From: Anaerosoma sp034007245
GTDB lineage: Bacteria > Actinomycetota > Coriobacteriia > Anaerosomatales > Anaerosomataceae
DNA: 13,467 bases
Assembly: GCA_034007245.1 (NCBI GenBank)
Contig: JAVERH010000053.1
Coordinates: 1 to 13,467 of the forward strand
Reading direction: 5' to 3'
Shown piece after piece: positions 7,739 to 13,467 of this stretch. The stretch's first letter is position 1; every line of letters starts with the position of its first letter. The notes under the pieces are model-generated. The model had not been told where the DNA came from. It worked only from the letters and a program-made list of their open reading frames with translations, and did no database searches. A program made the translations under genes and the position numbers.

Positions 7739-8415
7739 GCGGGGATGACTCGGGTATCAGAGGCGCGCTTGAGGCGCTGCTGTTCGTATCGGATGAGCCG
7801 GTCCCTACATCGAGGCTTGCAAAGGTGCTCGAGGTTGCGACGGTCGAGGTCTCCGACACACTGCACGCGCTTGCTGCCGAGTACGCGGCCGGGGAGCGGG
7901 GATTCCAACTCCGTGAGGTCGCGGGCGGCTGGCGTATGTACACGCACCCTGCCTACCACCAGCAGGTAGAGGAGTATGTACTCTCGTGGGACACACGGCG
8001 TCTTTCCCAGGCCGCGCTCGAGGCGTTGGCCGTTGTCGCATACCATCAGCCGGTGACACGCCAGGGTGTGAACGCCGTGCGTGGCGTGAACAGCGAGGCT
8101 GTCATCTCGTCGCTGATCGAGAAGGGCCTTGTGCGTGAAGCCGGCCGAGATAAGAACTCCGGGAATGCGATCCTGTACGGCACCACGCGCACATTCCTCG
8201 AGCGCTTCGGGCTGAAGGATCTCTCGGAGCTTCCGCCTCTCGCAGAGTTCGCGCCCGATCCCGAGACCGAGCGGGCCATCCGCGAGCGGCTGAACGCCCT
8301 CGATGGAAGCCTGTTCGATGTGGACGACGATACCGTGACGGGCGACACGGGGACCGATGACGATCTGGATGGATCAGGTGAAGAGTATGGTGACAACCCC
8401 GCAGACACCGAGTGA
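7735..8415 (+). CDS. scpB: Segregation and condensation protein B
   Basis: ScpB dimers bind the ScpA kleisin in the SMC complex. The protein has 226 residues. The first half (IRGALEALLFVSDEPV through GWRMYTHPAY) and second half (LSQAALEALAVVAYHQPVTR, then IEKGLVREAGRDKNSGNAILYGTT) are the two winged-helix domains of the family. Residues from about 191 to the end form a strongly acidic, low-complexity tail rich in Asp, Gly and Thr, beyond the conserved core. Acidic tails occur in some actinobacterial ScpB proteins, and this one is likely disordered. The GTG start overlaps scpA by 4 nt and has only a weak ribosome binding site, so it probably depends on coupling. The DNA for the end of the tail also carries the start of the rluB-type gene in another frame. 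Confidence 0.95.
   Translation: MSGDDSGIRGALEALLFVSDEPVPTSRLAKVLEVATVEVSDTLHALAAEYAAGERGFQLREVAGGWRMYTHPAYHQQVEEYVLSWDTRRLSQAALEALAVVAYHQPVTRQGVNAVRGVNSEAVISSLIEKGLVREAGRDKNSGNAILYGTTRTFLERFGLKDLSELPPLAEFAPDPETERAIRERLNALDGSLFDVDDDTVTGDTGTDDDLDGSGEEYGDNPADTE
8376..8381 (+). promoter_or_regulatory. Ribosome binding site deciding the pseudouridine synthase start
   Basis: AGGTGA lies 5 nt before the ATG at 8387, inside the scpB tail. The in-frame ATGs at 8357 and 8369 lack a comparable site and would add ten residues with no family similarity. The GTG at 8390 is a less likely alternative. Confidence 0.5.
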
Positions 8416-9151
8416 GCGCGAGGGTGCCGAACGCATCGCCAAGTTCCTCGCTCGCGCAGGTGTGGCATCTCGCCGGGCCTCGGAGGGGATCGTCGCCGAC
8501 GGGCGCGTGAGCGTCAACGGGACGGCGATCTCGGAGCCCGGAACGAAGATCGTCGCCGGTGTGGATGAGGTGCGTCTTGACGGCGAGGTCGTGGAGCCGC
8601 CGACCGAGCTGGTGTATCTCATGCTCAACAAGCCGATAGGCGTCATGACGACGCTCGACGACCCTCAGGGTCGACCGACGGTCGCCGACTTCATCCCGTC
8701 GGGTATGCCGCGGGTGTTCCCGGTCGGTCGACTGGACTACACGACCACAGGATTGCTACTGCTCACAAACGACGGTGGGTTGGCGCACCTGATGATGCAC
8801 CCCCGACATCACGTGCCCAAGCTCTACTATGCCGTGGTCGACGGTATCCCGGATCCGGGCGATCTCACGCACCTCCGCAAGGGCGTGGAGCTCGATGATG
8901 GGCTGACATCGCCGGCTGGAGCCCGGATCGTGCAGGTACGCGAACGGACCGCTGCAGTGGAGATCACCCTTCGCGAGGGCCGCAAGCGCCAGGTGAGGCG
9001 GATGCTCTCGGCTATCGGTCATCCGGTGATCTCGCTTTCACGGATCGCTTACGGCCCGCTCACCCTCGGCGATATGGCCGAGGGTGCGGTTCGGGTGCTC
9101 GAGCCTGGCGAGGTGGAGGCACTCCGCGCGTCTGCACAGGGAGGTGCCTGA
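8387..9151 (+). CDS. rluB: rRNA large/small subunit pseudouridine synthase, RluB/RsuA family
   Basis: Converts a specific uridine in rRNA to pseudouridine; Gram-positive members at this locus are usually annotated RluB, acting on 23S rRNA. It has 254 residues from the chosen ATG. An N-terminal S4 RNA-binding domain (ERIAKFLARAGVASRR, then DGRVSVNG) is followed by the catalytic domain: LMLNKPIGVMTT, GRLDYTTTGLLLLTNDG with catalytic Asp117, PKLYYAVVDG and EGRKRQVRRMLSAIGHPV. All RsuA-family motifs are present. It overlaps scpB by 29 nt, and its TGA overlaps the cobU ATG by one base. The scpA-scpB-rluB order is widely conserved in Gram-positive bacteria. The exact target uridine, and so the choice among RluB, RluE, RluF and RsuA, cannot be read from sequence. 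Confidence 0.9.
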   Translation: MVTTPQTPSEREGAERIAKFLARAGVASRRASEGIVADGRVSVNGTAISEPGTKIVAGVDEVRLDGEVVEPPTELVYLMLNKPIGVMTTLDDPQGRPTVADFIPSGMPRVFPVGRLDYTTTGLLLLTNDGGLAHLMMHPRHHVPKLYYAVVDGIPDPGDLTHLRKGVELDDGLTSPAGARIVQVRERTAAVEITLREGRKRQVRRMLSAIGHPVISLSRIAYGPLTLGDMAEGAVRVLEPGEVEALRASAQGGA

Positions 9152-9717
9152 TGCTTGCGGTCGTCACCGGCCCGGTCCGAAGTGGCAAGTCGCGCGTGGC
9201 ACTCGATCTCGCACTTCAGACCGAACGCGAGATCGTGATCGCGGTGGGTGGCAGGGCTGACGATGAAGAGATGGCACGTCGCATCGCCGCACATCAGGCG
9301 GGTCGGCCGGCACACATCCGCGTGCTTGAAGCGGGAGACGACCCCGGATGGGTCACGAGCGTCCCGGCGGATGCGTGTCTGCTCGTAGACTGCCTGGGTA
9401 CCCTGCTCGGCCGTGGGCTGGCCGATCTGGTCCCTGTCGATGTCGTGCTGGCGAGCGCGGCTGTTGAACGCTCCGCTGACGTGCGGGCCGACGCGCTTGT
9501 ATCGGCACTGCTTGCGCGCGGCGCCGACACTATCGTCGTCGGTAACGAGGTGGGATGGGGCGTCGTACCGGCGACTCCGCTCGGGCGGCTTTTCAGGGAT
9601 GTCATGGGCCGCTCGCTCCGTACGCTCATCGACTCGGCCGACGTCGCCGTCGCTATGATCGCGGGACGGTGCGTCGACCTGACGTCTTTACCCCGGGAGG
9701 TACGATGGAAGATGTGA
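9151..9717 (+). CDS. cobU: Adenosylcobinamide kinase/guanylyltransferase CobU (divergent)
   Basis: Bifunctional enzyme that phosphorylates adenosylcobinamide and transfers GMP to it, giving adenosylcobinamide-GDP for CobS. The protein has 188 residues. The P-loop GPVRSGKS is at residues 7-14. DDEEMARRIAAH places His48 at the position of the guanylylated His of Salmonella CobU. VDCLGTLLGRG matches the second nucleotide-site strand, and NEVGWGVVP with RLFRDVMGR is the conserved C-terminal block. Departures from consensus are noticeable: the usual Thr after the second strand (YIAT) appears as Val, and the usual Asn-Gln after FRD..GR is Leu-Arg. AGGGAGGTG at 9138-9146 sits 6 nt before the ATG, inside the end of the pseudouridine synthase gene. 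It overlaps cobT by 13 nt. The family call is firm; full bifunctionality is inferred. Confidence 0.9.
   Translation: MLAVVTGPVRSGKSRVALDLALQTEREIVIAVGGRADDEEMARRIAAHQAGRPAHIRVLEAGDDPGWVTSVPADACLLVDCLGTLLGRGLADLVPVDVVLASAAVERSADVRADALVSALLARGADTIVVGNEVGWGVVPATPLGRLFRDVMGRSLRTLIDSADVAVAMIAGRCVDLTSLPREVRWKM
9695..9700 (+). promoter_or_regulatory. Ribosome binding site fixing the cobT start
   Basis: GGGAGG lies 4 nt before the ATG at 9705, inside the end of cobU. It rules against the much longer open frame beginning at 9555, whose first 50 codons lie within cobU and read as Arg-rich shadow sequence. Confidence 0.75.
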
Positions 9718-10808
9718 TCACACGAGGCACTGGATCGCAGGAATTCGCCCTGCATGATGTGTGCTGCGCTATCGGACTGCCGGATGCGGGCTACGAGAAG
9801 CGGGCGTGGGAGAGGCTCGACTCGCTCACCAAGCCGCCGAGGAGCCTCGGTGGGCTCGAGGCGATCGCGGCGAGGATGGCCGCAGTGCAGCGCATCGATC
9901 GGCCGACGGCGGCACCTGCTGCGATAACGCTCTTTGCCGGTGATCACGGTGTGGTGGCCGAGGGCGTGTCCGCATGGCCGTCTGAGGTCACCCGCCAGAT
10001 GATGGGCAACTTCGTTGCCGGAGGCGCAGCGATCAATCAGATAGCGGGGTATGTCGGTGCCAGACTGGTGCTGACCGATGTGGGTGTAGCCACCGATACA
10101 TCAGGTCTCGAAGGCGTCGTGCAGGCGAAGGTGCGCCCCGGCACACGTAATATGGTCGTCGAGCCGGCGATGACTCGCGAGGAAGCAGCAGCAGCCATGC
10201 TCGTGGGCGTGGAGACCGCACGGCGGTTGGCCCGCGAGGGCGTGAAGGTGATCTGCACAGGTGAGATGGGTATCGGGAACACGACCTCCGCATCGGCACT
10301 GACAGCCGCTTACACCGGTGTCCCGGTGAGCCGCGTGATCGGTCCCGGTACGGGTATGGACGACGCCGGTCTGGCGCGCAAGGCAGCTGTGGTGAAGCGC
10401 GCGATCCTTCTTCATCAGCCTGGGCGACTGGACCCACTCGGTACGCTTGCGGCGCTCGGCGGTTTCGAGATCGCTGCGATGGCCGGGGTCTTCCTCGGGT
10501 GCGCGGCCGAGCGGGTGTGCGGTGTCGTCGACGGGTTCATCTCCGCCTCAGCTGCGCTTGTGGCCGCACGACTCTGTCCGGACTCGCTTGCGTCGCTGTT
10601 TGGATCGCATATCTCAGAGGAGCCGGGACATAGTGTCGCACTCGTTCCCCTGGAGTTGGACCCCTTCCTTCGCTTGAGAATGCGGCTCGGTGAAGGTACG
10701 GGTGCCGCGCTCGCCATTCCGGTGATGGGGGCAGCCTGCGCCGTTCTGAACGGTATGGCGACCTTCGACGAAGCCGGCGTGGTCGCGCGTGTGGAAGACG
10801 ATCGGTGA
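9705..10808 (+). CDS. cobT: Nicotinate-nucleotide-dimethylbenzimidazole phosphoribosyltransferase CobT
   Basis: Activates the lower-ligand base by transferring phosphoribose from nicotinate mononucleotide, making alpha-ribazole 5'-phosphate for CobS. It has 367 residues, slightly above the usual 340-360 because of an N-terminal extension of about 20 residues. Visible blocks in order are LDSLTKPPRSLGGLEAIA, FAGDHGVVAEGVSAWP, GGAAINQIA, GEMGIGNTTSASA, GPGTGMDDAGLARK, DPLGTLAALGGFEIAAMAG, SHISEEPGH and RLGEGTGAALA. Glu330 in the last block corresponds to the catalytic Glu of Salmonella CobT. It overlaps cobU by 13 nt, and its TGA is interleaved with the cobS start (GTGATG). Whether the base used is dimethylbenzimidazole or another benzimidazole or purine cannot be predicted here. 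Confidence 0.96.
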   Translation: MEDVITRGTGSQEFALHDVCCAIGLPDAGYEKRAWERLDSLTKPPRSLGGLEAIAARMAAVQRIDRPTAAPAAITLFAGDHGVVAEGVSAWPSEVTRQMMGNFVAGGAAINQIAGYVGARLVLTDVGVATDTSGLEGVVQAKVRPGTRNMVVEPAMTREEAAAAMLVGVETARRLAREGVKVICTGEMGIGNTTSASALTAAYTGVPVSRVIGPGTGMDDAGLARKAAVVKRAILLHQPGRLDPLGTLAALGGFEIAAMAGVFLGCAAERVCGVVDGFISASAALVAARLCPDSLASLFGSHISEEPGHSVALVPLELDPFLRLRMRLGEGTGAALAIPVMGAACAVLNGMATFDEAGVVARVEDDR

Positions 10809-11554
10809 TGACCGGCGCACTCAGCGCTTTGCGCCTACTGACGGTCCTACCCATCGGACACCGGGAGGGGGAGCGGCCTGCGCGATTCTTCCCGCTTATA
10901 GGATGGGTGTATGCAGGGCTCTGGCTCGCGCTCGCATGGGGCGCTCATGCGATCGGTGCCGGGAGCGGCTCCCGGGCACTCGTCAGTGCGGTGGTCATGG
11001 TCGTTGCGAGCGGTTTGCTGTCGGGACTCATGCACTGGGATGGGATAGCGGACTGTGCCGACGGTGTCGGAGTACGAGGTGATGCGGCCCGACGACTGGA
11101 TGTTATGCGTACGAGCACCATCGGAGCGTTTGGCACGACGACGATCGTCTTCGTGGCGCTGGCACAGATCGCGGCTATCGCGACGGTACTGGAGAGTGGT
11201 GTGTGGTGGGGGCTTGCCGCGGCTCCGGTACTCGGACGCATGGGCGCGACGCTTGCGGTCGGCCTACGCGAGCCGGCCCGTCCGGACGGTCTCGGCTTCC
11301 GGTATGCGTCGTCGATGTCGGTCGGGGACCTCATGGTGGCGGCTATACCGGTACTGCCGCTTCTCGGATGGGACTCCGAGACGTATGTATCGCTCACCCT
11401 GGCCACAGCCGCGGGTCTTATGGTGGCACTCGTGGCTCCGGTGCCGTTCGTGCGGCGGCTTGGCGGGGTCACCGGTGATGTCGCCGGCGCGACGATCCTG
11501 ATCACTGAGACCGTCGTTTTGGTGATGGCTGCTCTGCTGGGAGGTCCGTTGTGA
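10808..11554 (+). CDS. cobS: Adenosylcobinamide-GDP ribazoletransferase (cobalamin 5'-phosphate synthase) CobS
   Basis: Polytopic inner-membrane enzyme that condenses adenosylcobinamide-GDP (from CobU) with alpha-ribazole phosphate (from CobT). From the ATG it has 248 residues, a normal length, with about six hydrophobic segments. Signatures are LRLLTVLPIG near the N-terminus, HWDGIADCADGVG at 76-88 (family consensus HLDGLADxxDG, with the acidic metal-binding residues kept) and VMRTSTIGAFGT at 99-110 (commonly MKDSRxGxFG, so Asp and Arg are replaced by Thr). A late block, VTGDVAGATILITET, matches the conserved C-terminal GDxxGA motif. A GTG at 10805 would add one residue and give a 4-nt overlap with cobT; GGAAG at 10793-10797 could serve either. 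The stop overlaps the next gene by 4 nt. Confidence 0.93.
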   Translation: MTGALSALRLLTVLPIGHREGERPARFFPLIGWVYAGLWLALAWGAHAIGAGSGSRALVSAVVMVVASGLLSGLMHWDGIADCADGVGVRGDAARRLDVMRTSTIGAFGTTTIVFVALAQIAAIATVLESGVWWGLAAAPVLGRMGATLAVGLREPARPDGLGFRYASSMSVGDLMVAAIPVLPLLGWDSETYVSLTLATAAGLMVALVAPVPFVRRLGGVTGDVAGATILITETVVLVMAALLGGPL

Positions 11555-12138
11555 GCGACGCGCACGAGATCATGCTTGTTCGGCATCCCGAGACCACCGC
11601 GAACGCGGAGCAGCGTCTGTGCGGCACGACCGTATCGGCCCTCACGCCCCGGGGAGAACGACAGGCTGTCGCACTGGGAGAGGCGATCGCTGCGTGGCGC
11701 CCGGACATACTCTATACCTCACCGAGCGACCGTACCCGGGCTGTAGCGACACTCGCCGACCCGTCAGGTGAGCGTACGGTGGTACTCGACGATGCGCGGG
11801 AGATCGACTTCGGGCAGGCCGAGGGGCTTGCCTACTCCGAGCTAGGCAGACATGGGATCGAGCTGGACTTCACCGGCGGTGGTCCTGTTGCGCCGGGTGG
11901 GGAAGAGGGCTGGGCCTTCGATGCACGGGTCGCTCGTACGGCCGAGGCGCTGCTTGGCAACGCACCACGCACTGTCCTGGTGTCTCACGGGGGCGTACTT
12001 CGCCTGCTGCTGTCCCGTCTGTTGACCCTCCCTGCGGATATGGCATGGCGTATCGAACTACCGAACGCAGCTATCGCTGTGGTGCGGATCTCCGATGGCT
12101 ACGTGATGCTGAGCGAGTTGCGCCGTCCATCGGAGTAG
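11551..12138 (+). CDS. cobC: CobC-like histidine phosphatase (probable alpha-ribazole/adenosylcobalamin phosphatase)
   Basis: Histidine (acid) phosphatase superfamily protein of 195 residues. The N-terminal catalytic motif is LVRHPETTAN with His12, where most relatives have RHGET. DFGQAEGL (consensus DFGxWEG) and the second catalytic His146 in SHGGVLRLLL complete the active site, and SPSDRTRAVATL supplies the second Arg. In cobalamin synthesis CobC removes the 5'-phosphate from alpha-ribazole phosphate or adenosylcobalamin phosphate. Here that role rests on position, as the fourth gene after cobU, cobT and cobS, overlapping cobS by 4 nt. GGGAGGT at 11539-11545 precedes the GTG by 5 nt. A generic phosphoglycerate-mutase-like phosphatase is the main alternative. 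It is the last gene of the long coupled run. Confidence 0.8.
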   Translation: MSDAHEIMLVRHPETTANAEQRLCGTTVSALTPRGERQAVALGEAIAAWRPDILYTSPSDRTRAVATLADPSGERTVVLDDAREIDFGQAEGLAYSELGRHGIELDFTGGGPVAPGGEEGWAFDARVARTAEALLGNAPRTVLVSHGGVLRLLLSRLLTLPADMAWRIELPNAAIAVVRISDGYVMLSELRRPSE

Positions 12139-12170
12139 CATGCCGTCTGCGGGGTAGGGTCCTGTCCGGC

Positions 12171-12200
12171 TTGCGTTTGGTGTGGTGAGTGGGCGACAAT
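12171..12200 (+). promoter_or_regulatory. Putative sigma-A-type promoter for hisC
   Basis: TTGCGT (12171-12176) and GACAAT (12195-12200) are separated by 18 nt, in the 92-nt gap between cobC and hisC. They keep the TTG of the -35 and four of six -10 bases. Transcription would begin near 12207, giving a leader of about 25 nt with the ribosome binding site. It is plausible but not proven. Confidence 0.4.
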
Positions 12201-12216
12201 GCACCCCACGTCGACC

Positions 12217-12223
12217 AGGGAGG
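12217..12223 (+). promoter_or_regulatory. Ribosome binding site fixing the hisC start
   Basis: AGGGAGG, continuing into AA, lies 7 nt before the GTG at 12231. It excludes the in-frame GTG at 12189, whose first 14 codons would themselves contain this site and the putative -10 element. Confidence 0.8.
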
Positions 12224-12230
12224 AACGTCC

Positions 12231-13331
12231 GTGAACTGGGACCAGATGATCCGCGAGGAACTCGAGGGGCTCGTGCCCTACGCCCCGGGCCTGCGTGAGG
12301 AGCAGGTTCGCGAGCGCTCCGGCCGCGACGACATCTGCAAGCTGTCCAGTAACGAGAATCCGTACGGGCCCTTCCCAGCTGCGATCGAGGCGATGCAGGC
12401 GGAGATCGCGGAGCTGAACAGATATCCCGAGGGTGCGAGTGCCGTGCTTCACGGCAAGCTTTCCGCACGTCACGGGGTACCTGCCGAGCGAATCATGGTG
12501 GGAAGCGGAAGCAACGAGCTTCTCCGGCTGATCGGTCAGGTCGTGCTTCGCCCGGGTGACGAGGTCGTGTACCCATGGCCTTCGTTCGTGGTCTACCCTA
12601 CGGTCGCGCAGATGTTCGGCGCCATCAAGGTGCCGGTCCCGCTCGTCGACGGGGCTCACTACGATCTGGATGCGATACTCGCAGCGGTCACGGACCGCAC
12701 GCGGATCGTCTTCCTGTGTAGCCCGAACAATCCCACAGGCACGATCTATAAGCGCGATGCGTTCGAGTCGTTCCTTGAACGGCTGCCCGCTCACGTCCTG
12801 CTTGTTCTCGACGAAGCCTACTTCGAGTTCGCAACGGACCCGGCCTACCCCGATGGGCTCGACTACTTCGACGGTGAGCGACCGATCGTGGTGCTTCGCA
12901 CGTTCTCGAAGATATACTCCCTCGCGGGTATCCGGATCGGCTATGGCTTCGCGCCCGAGCGGCTACGGTATGCGGTCGACTGCATCCGGGAACCTTTCAA
13001 CGTGAATTCCGTCGCGCAGGCTGGTGCTGCGGCCTCTCTCGATGATGAGACGGAGACCCAGCGTCGGCGCGCCGAGAACCAAGAACAGAAGACATACCTC
13101 TATTCGGGCTTCGATCGGCTCGGCATCGAGTGGGTGCCGTCGGAGACGAACTTCGTCTGGGTGAAGACGGAGCGGCCGGTCGAAGTGTTCGAAGGCCTCC
13201 TCGAAGAGGGGGTGATCGTGCGCAGGTTCGGCACGGTGCCGGCACTGCGTGTAGGCGTCGGGACTTCCGAGGACTCACGTCGCACGATCGAAGCGTTCGA
13301 AGCGGTCATCGCCCGCCTCGGCAGCGTCTGA
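12231..13331 (+). CDS. hisC: Histidinol-phosphate aminotransferase HisC (possibly aromatic aminotransferase)
   Basis: Fold-type I PLP-dependent aminotransferase of 366 residues. Family blocks in order are LVPYAPG, KLSSNENPYGPFP, GSGSNELLRLIGQ, PGDEVVYPWPSFVVYP, SPNNPTGT with Asn166/Asn167, LVLDEAYFEF with Asp194 and Tyr197, and RTFSKIYSLAGIRIGYG with the PLP Lys227. PFNVNSVAQAGA and a C-terminal GVIVRRFG...RVGVGT also match HisC. HisC makes histidinol phosphate from imidazole-acetol phosphate and glutamate; several homologues instead, or also, transaminate phenylpyruvate and prephenate-derived keto acids. The next gene begins like DAHP synthase and no his gene is visible, so an aromatic role is plausible. 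CobD, a HisC homologue of the cobalamin pathway, was considered because of the cob genes upstream, but the sequence reads as HisC throughout. Confidence 0.9.
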   Translation: MNWDQMIREELEGLVPYAPGLREEQVRERSGRDDICKLSSNENPYGPFPAAIEAMQAEIAELNRYPEGASAVLHGKLSARHGVPAERIMVGSGSNELLRLIGQVVLRPGDEVVYPWPSFVVYPTVAQMFGAIKVPVPLVDGAHYDLDAILAAVTDRTRIVFLCSPNNPTGTIYKRDAFESFLERLPAHVLLVLDEAYFEFATDPAYPDGLDYFDGERPIVVLRTFSKIYSLAGIRIGYGFAPERLRYAVDCIREPFNVNSVAQAGAAASLDDETETQRRRAENQEQKTYLYSGFDRLGIEWVPSETNFVWVKTERPVEVFEGLLEEGVIVRRFGTVPALRVGVGTSEDSRRTIEAFEAVIARLGSV

Positions 13332-13347
13332 TAGACACTGCGAGGTG

Positions 13348-13375
13348 CGTGACGGCCGCAGAGACGACCGTCACG
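13348..13375 (+). repeat. Imperfect inverted repeat between hisC and aroF
   Basis: CGTGACGGCCG (13348-13358) and CGACCGTCACG (13365-13375) pair as an 11-bp stem with one C-A mismatch and the 6-nt loop CAGAGA. No T-run follows, so it is not a canonical intrinsic terminator. It could be an mRNA hairpin modulating read-through, or a regulator site in the aroF leader. Confidence 0.6.
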
Positions 13376-13380
13376 ATCCG

Positions 13381-13392
13381 CGCGCATGCGCG
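13381..13392. repeat. 12-bp perfect palindrome upstream of aroF
   Basis: CGCGCATGCGCG equals its own reverse complement and lies 5 nt after the preceding inverted repeat and 20 nt before the aroF ATG. Self-complementary CG-rich words arise by chance in GC-rich DNA, so function is unproven. Confidence 0.5.
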
Positions 13393-13412
13393 TGAAGAGA
13401 AGGTGATGAAAG

Positions 13413-13467
13413 ATGCTCGTTGTCATGAAGGACCATGCATCATCAGACGACATTCAGCATGTCGTCG
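13413..13467 (+). CDS. aroF: N-terminus of DAHP synthase, AroF/AroG type (partial)
   Basis: A new frame opens at ATG 13413 and runs off the window after 18 codons, beginning MLVVMKDHASSDDIQHVV. The pattern M-I/L-V-V-M-K-x-x-A-(S/T)-x-x-x-I-x-x-V-V is the usual start of the N-terminal ferredoxin-like regulatory domain of type I-beta 3-deoxy-7-phosphoheptulonate synthases (Thermotoga-like), which catalyse the first step of the shikimate pathway. AAGGTGA at 13400-13406 sits 6 nt before the ATG. It follows hisC by 81 nt on the same strand, which suggests an aromatic amino acid gene group continuing downstream. No catalytic residue is within the window, so the call depends on the N-terminal signature. 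Confidence 0.65.
   Translation, partial: MLVVMKDHASSDDIQHVV

Noticed and set aside
9060..9150. Cobalamin riboswitch ahead of cobU
   Set aside because: The whole stretch is coding for the pseudouridine synthase C-terminus and I see no B12-box-like element; a covariance-model search would confirm this.
9555..9704. 50-codon N-terminal extension of CobT
   Set aside because: It lies inside cobU, reads as Arg-rich shadow sequence, and the strong GGGAGG at 9695-9700 fixes the start at 9705.
12139..12170. Terminator after cobC
   Set aside because: I found no stable hairpin with a T-run in this stretch; only the 6-bp GCATGC palindrome and GC-rich sequence.
12189..12230. 14-codon N-terminal extension of HisC from an upstream GTG
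   Set aside because: It would contain the AGGGAGGAA ribosome binding site and the putative -10; family alignment starts near the GTG at 12231.
12231..13331. CobD (threonine-phosphate decarboxylase) as an alternative identity
   Set aside because: The cob neighbours made it worth considering, but the VPYAPG start, SSNENPYGP, PSFVVYP and PFNVNSVAQ blocks read as HisC. A phylogenetic tree would settle it.

Overview
The window is a GC-rich, densely packed, all plus-strand stretch of bacterial chromosome made almost entirely of recognisable housekeeping and biosynthetic genes. GTG starts, 1-29 nt gene overlaps, strong GGAGG-type ribosome binding sites, the scpA-scpB-rluB order typical of Gram-positive lineages and an Fe-S-type tryptophanyl-tRNA synthetase suggest an actinobacterium, probably an anaerobe of the Coriobacteriia kind. 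That placement is inference; no rRNA or other marker is present to settle it.

Region 1 (1-5928) begins with the last 18 codons of what looks like a GspE/PilB-type secretion or pilus ATPase. It continues with deoB (phosphopentomutase) and pdp (pyrimidine-nucleoside phosphorylase), a nucleoside-salvage pair. Next come an 881-residue DHH phosphoesterase - CBS pair - tRNA nucleotidyltransferase fusion and a short M50 (site-2-protease-like) membrane metalloprotease. Gaps are 19, -4, 6 and 12 nt, so co-transcription is likely.

Region 2 (5929-12138) follows a 61-nt gap holding a possible -10 element. It is an unbroken run of eight genes with junctions from +3 to -29 nt: trpS, scpA, scpB, an rluB-type rRNA pseudouridine synthase, then cobU, cobT, cobS and a cobC-like phosphatase. 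The last four make up the nucleotide-loop assembly branch of cobalamin synthesis: CobU makes adenosylcobinamide-GDP, CobT makes alpha-ribazole phosphate, CobS joins the two halves, and CobC removes a phosphate. No corrin-ring genes and no visible cobalamin riboswitch lie in the window.

Region 3 (12139-13467) has a 92-nt gap with a plausible promoter, then hisC (histidinol-phosphate or aromatic aminotransferase). An 81-nt gap follows with an inverted repeat and a 12-bp perfect palindrome, then the first 18 codons of an aroF-type DAHP synthase. The hisC-aroF adjacency hints at a role in aromatic amino acid synthesis.

I found no tRNA, rRNA, CRISPR array, insertion sequence, phage gene or attachment site, and no stretch over 300 nt without a gene. 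I do not see a wholly new system. The points most worth a second look are the altered Fe-S ligand set of TrpRS, the three-part fusion enzyme, the coupling of cobUTSC to essential genes, and departures from family consensus in CobU and the CobC-like phosphatase.
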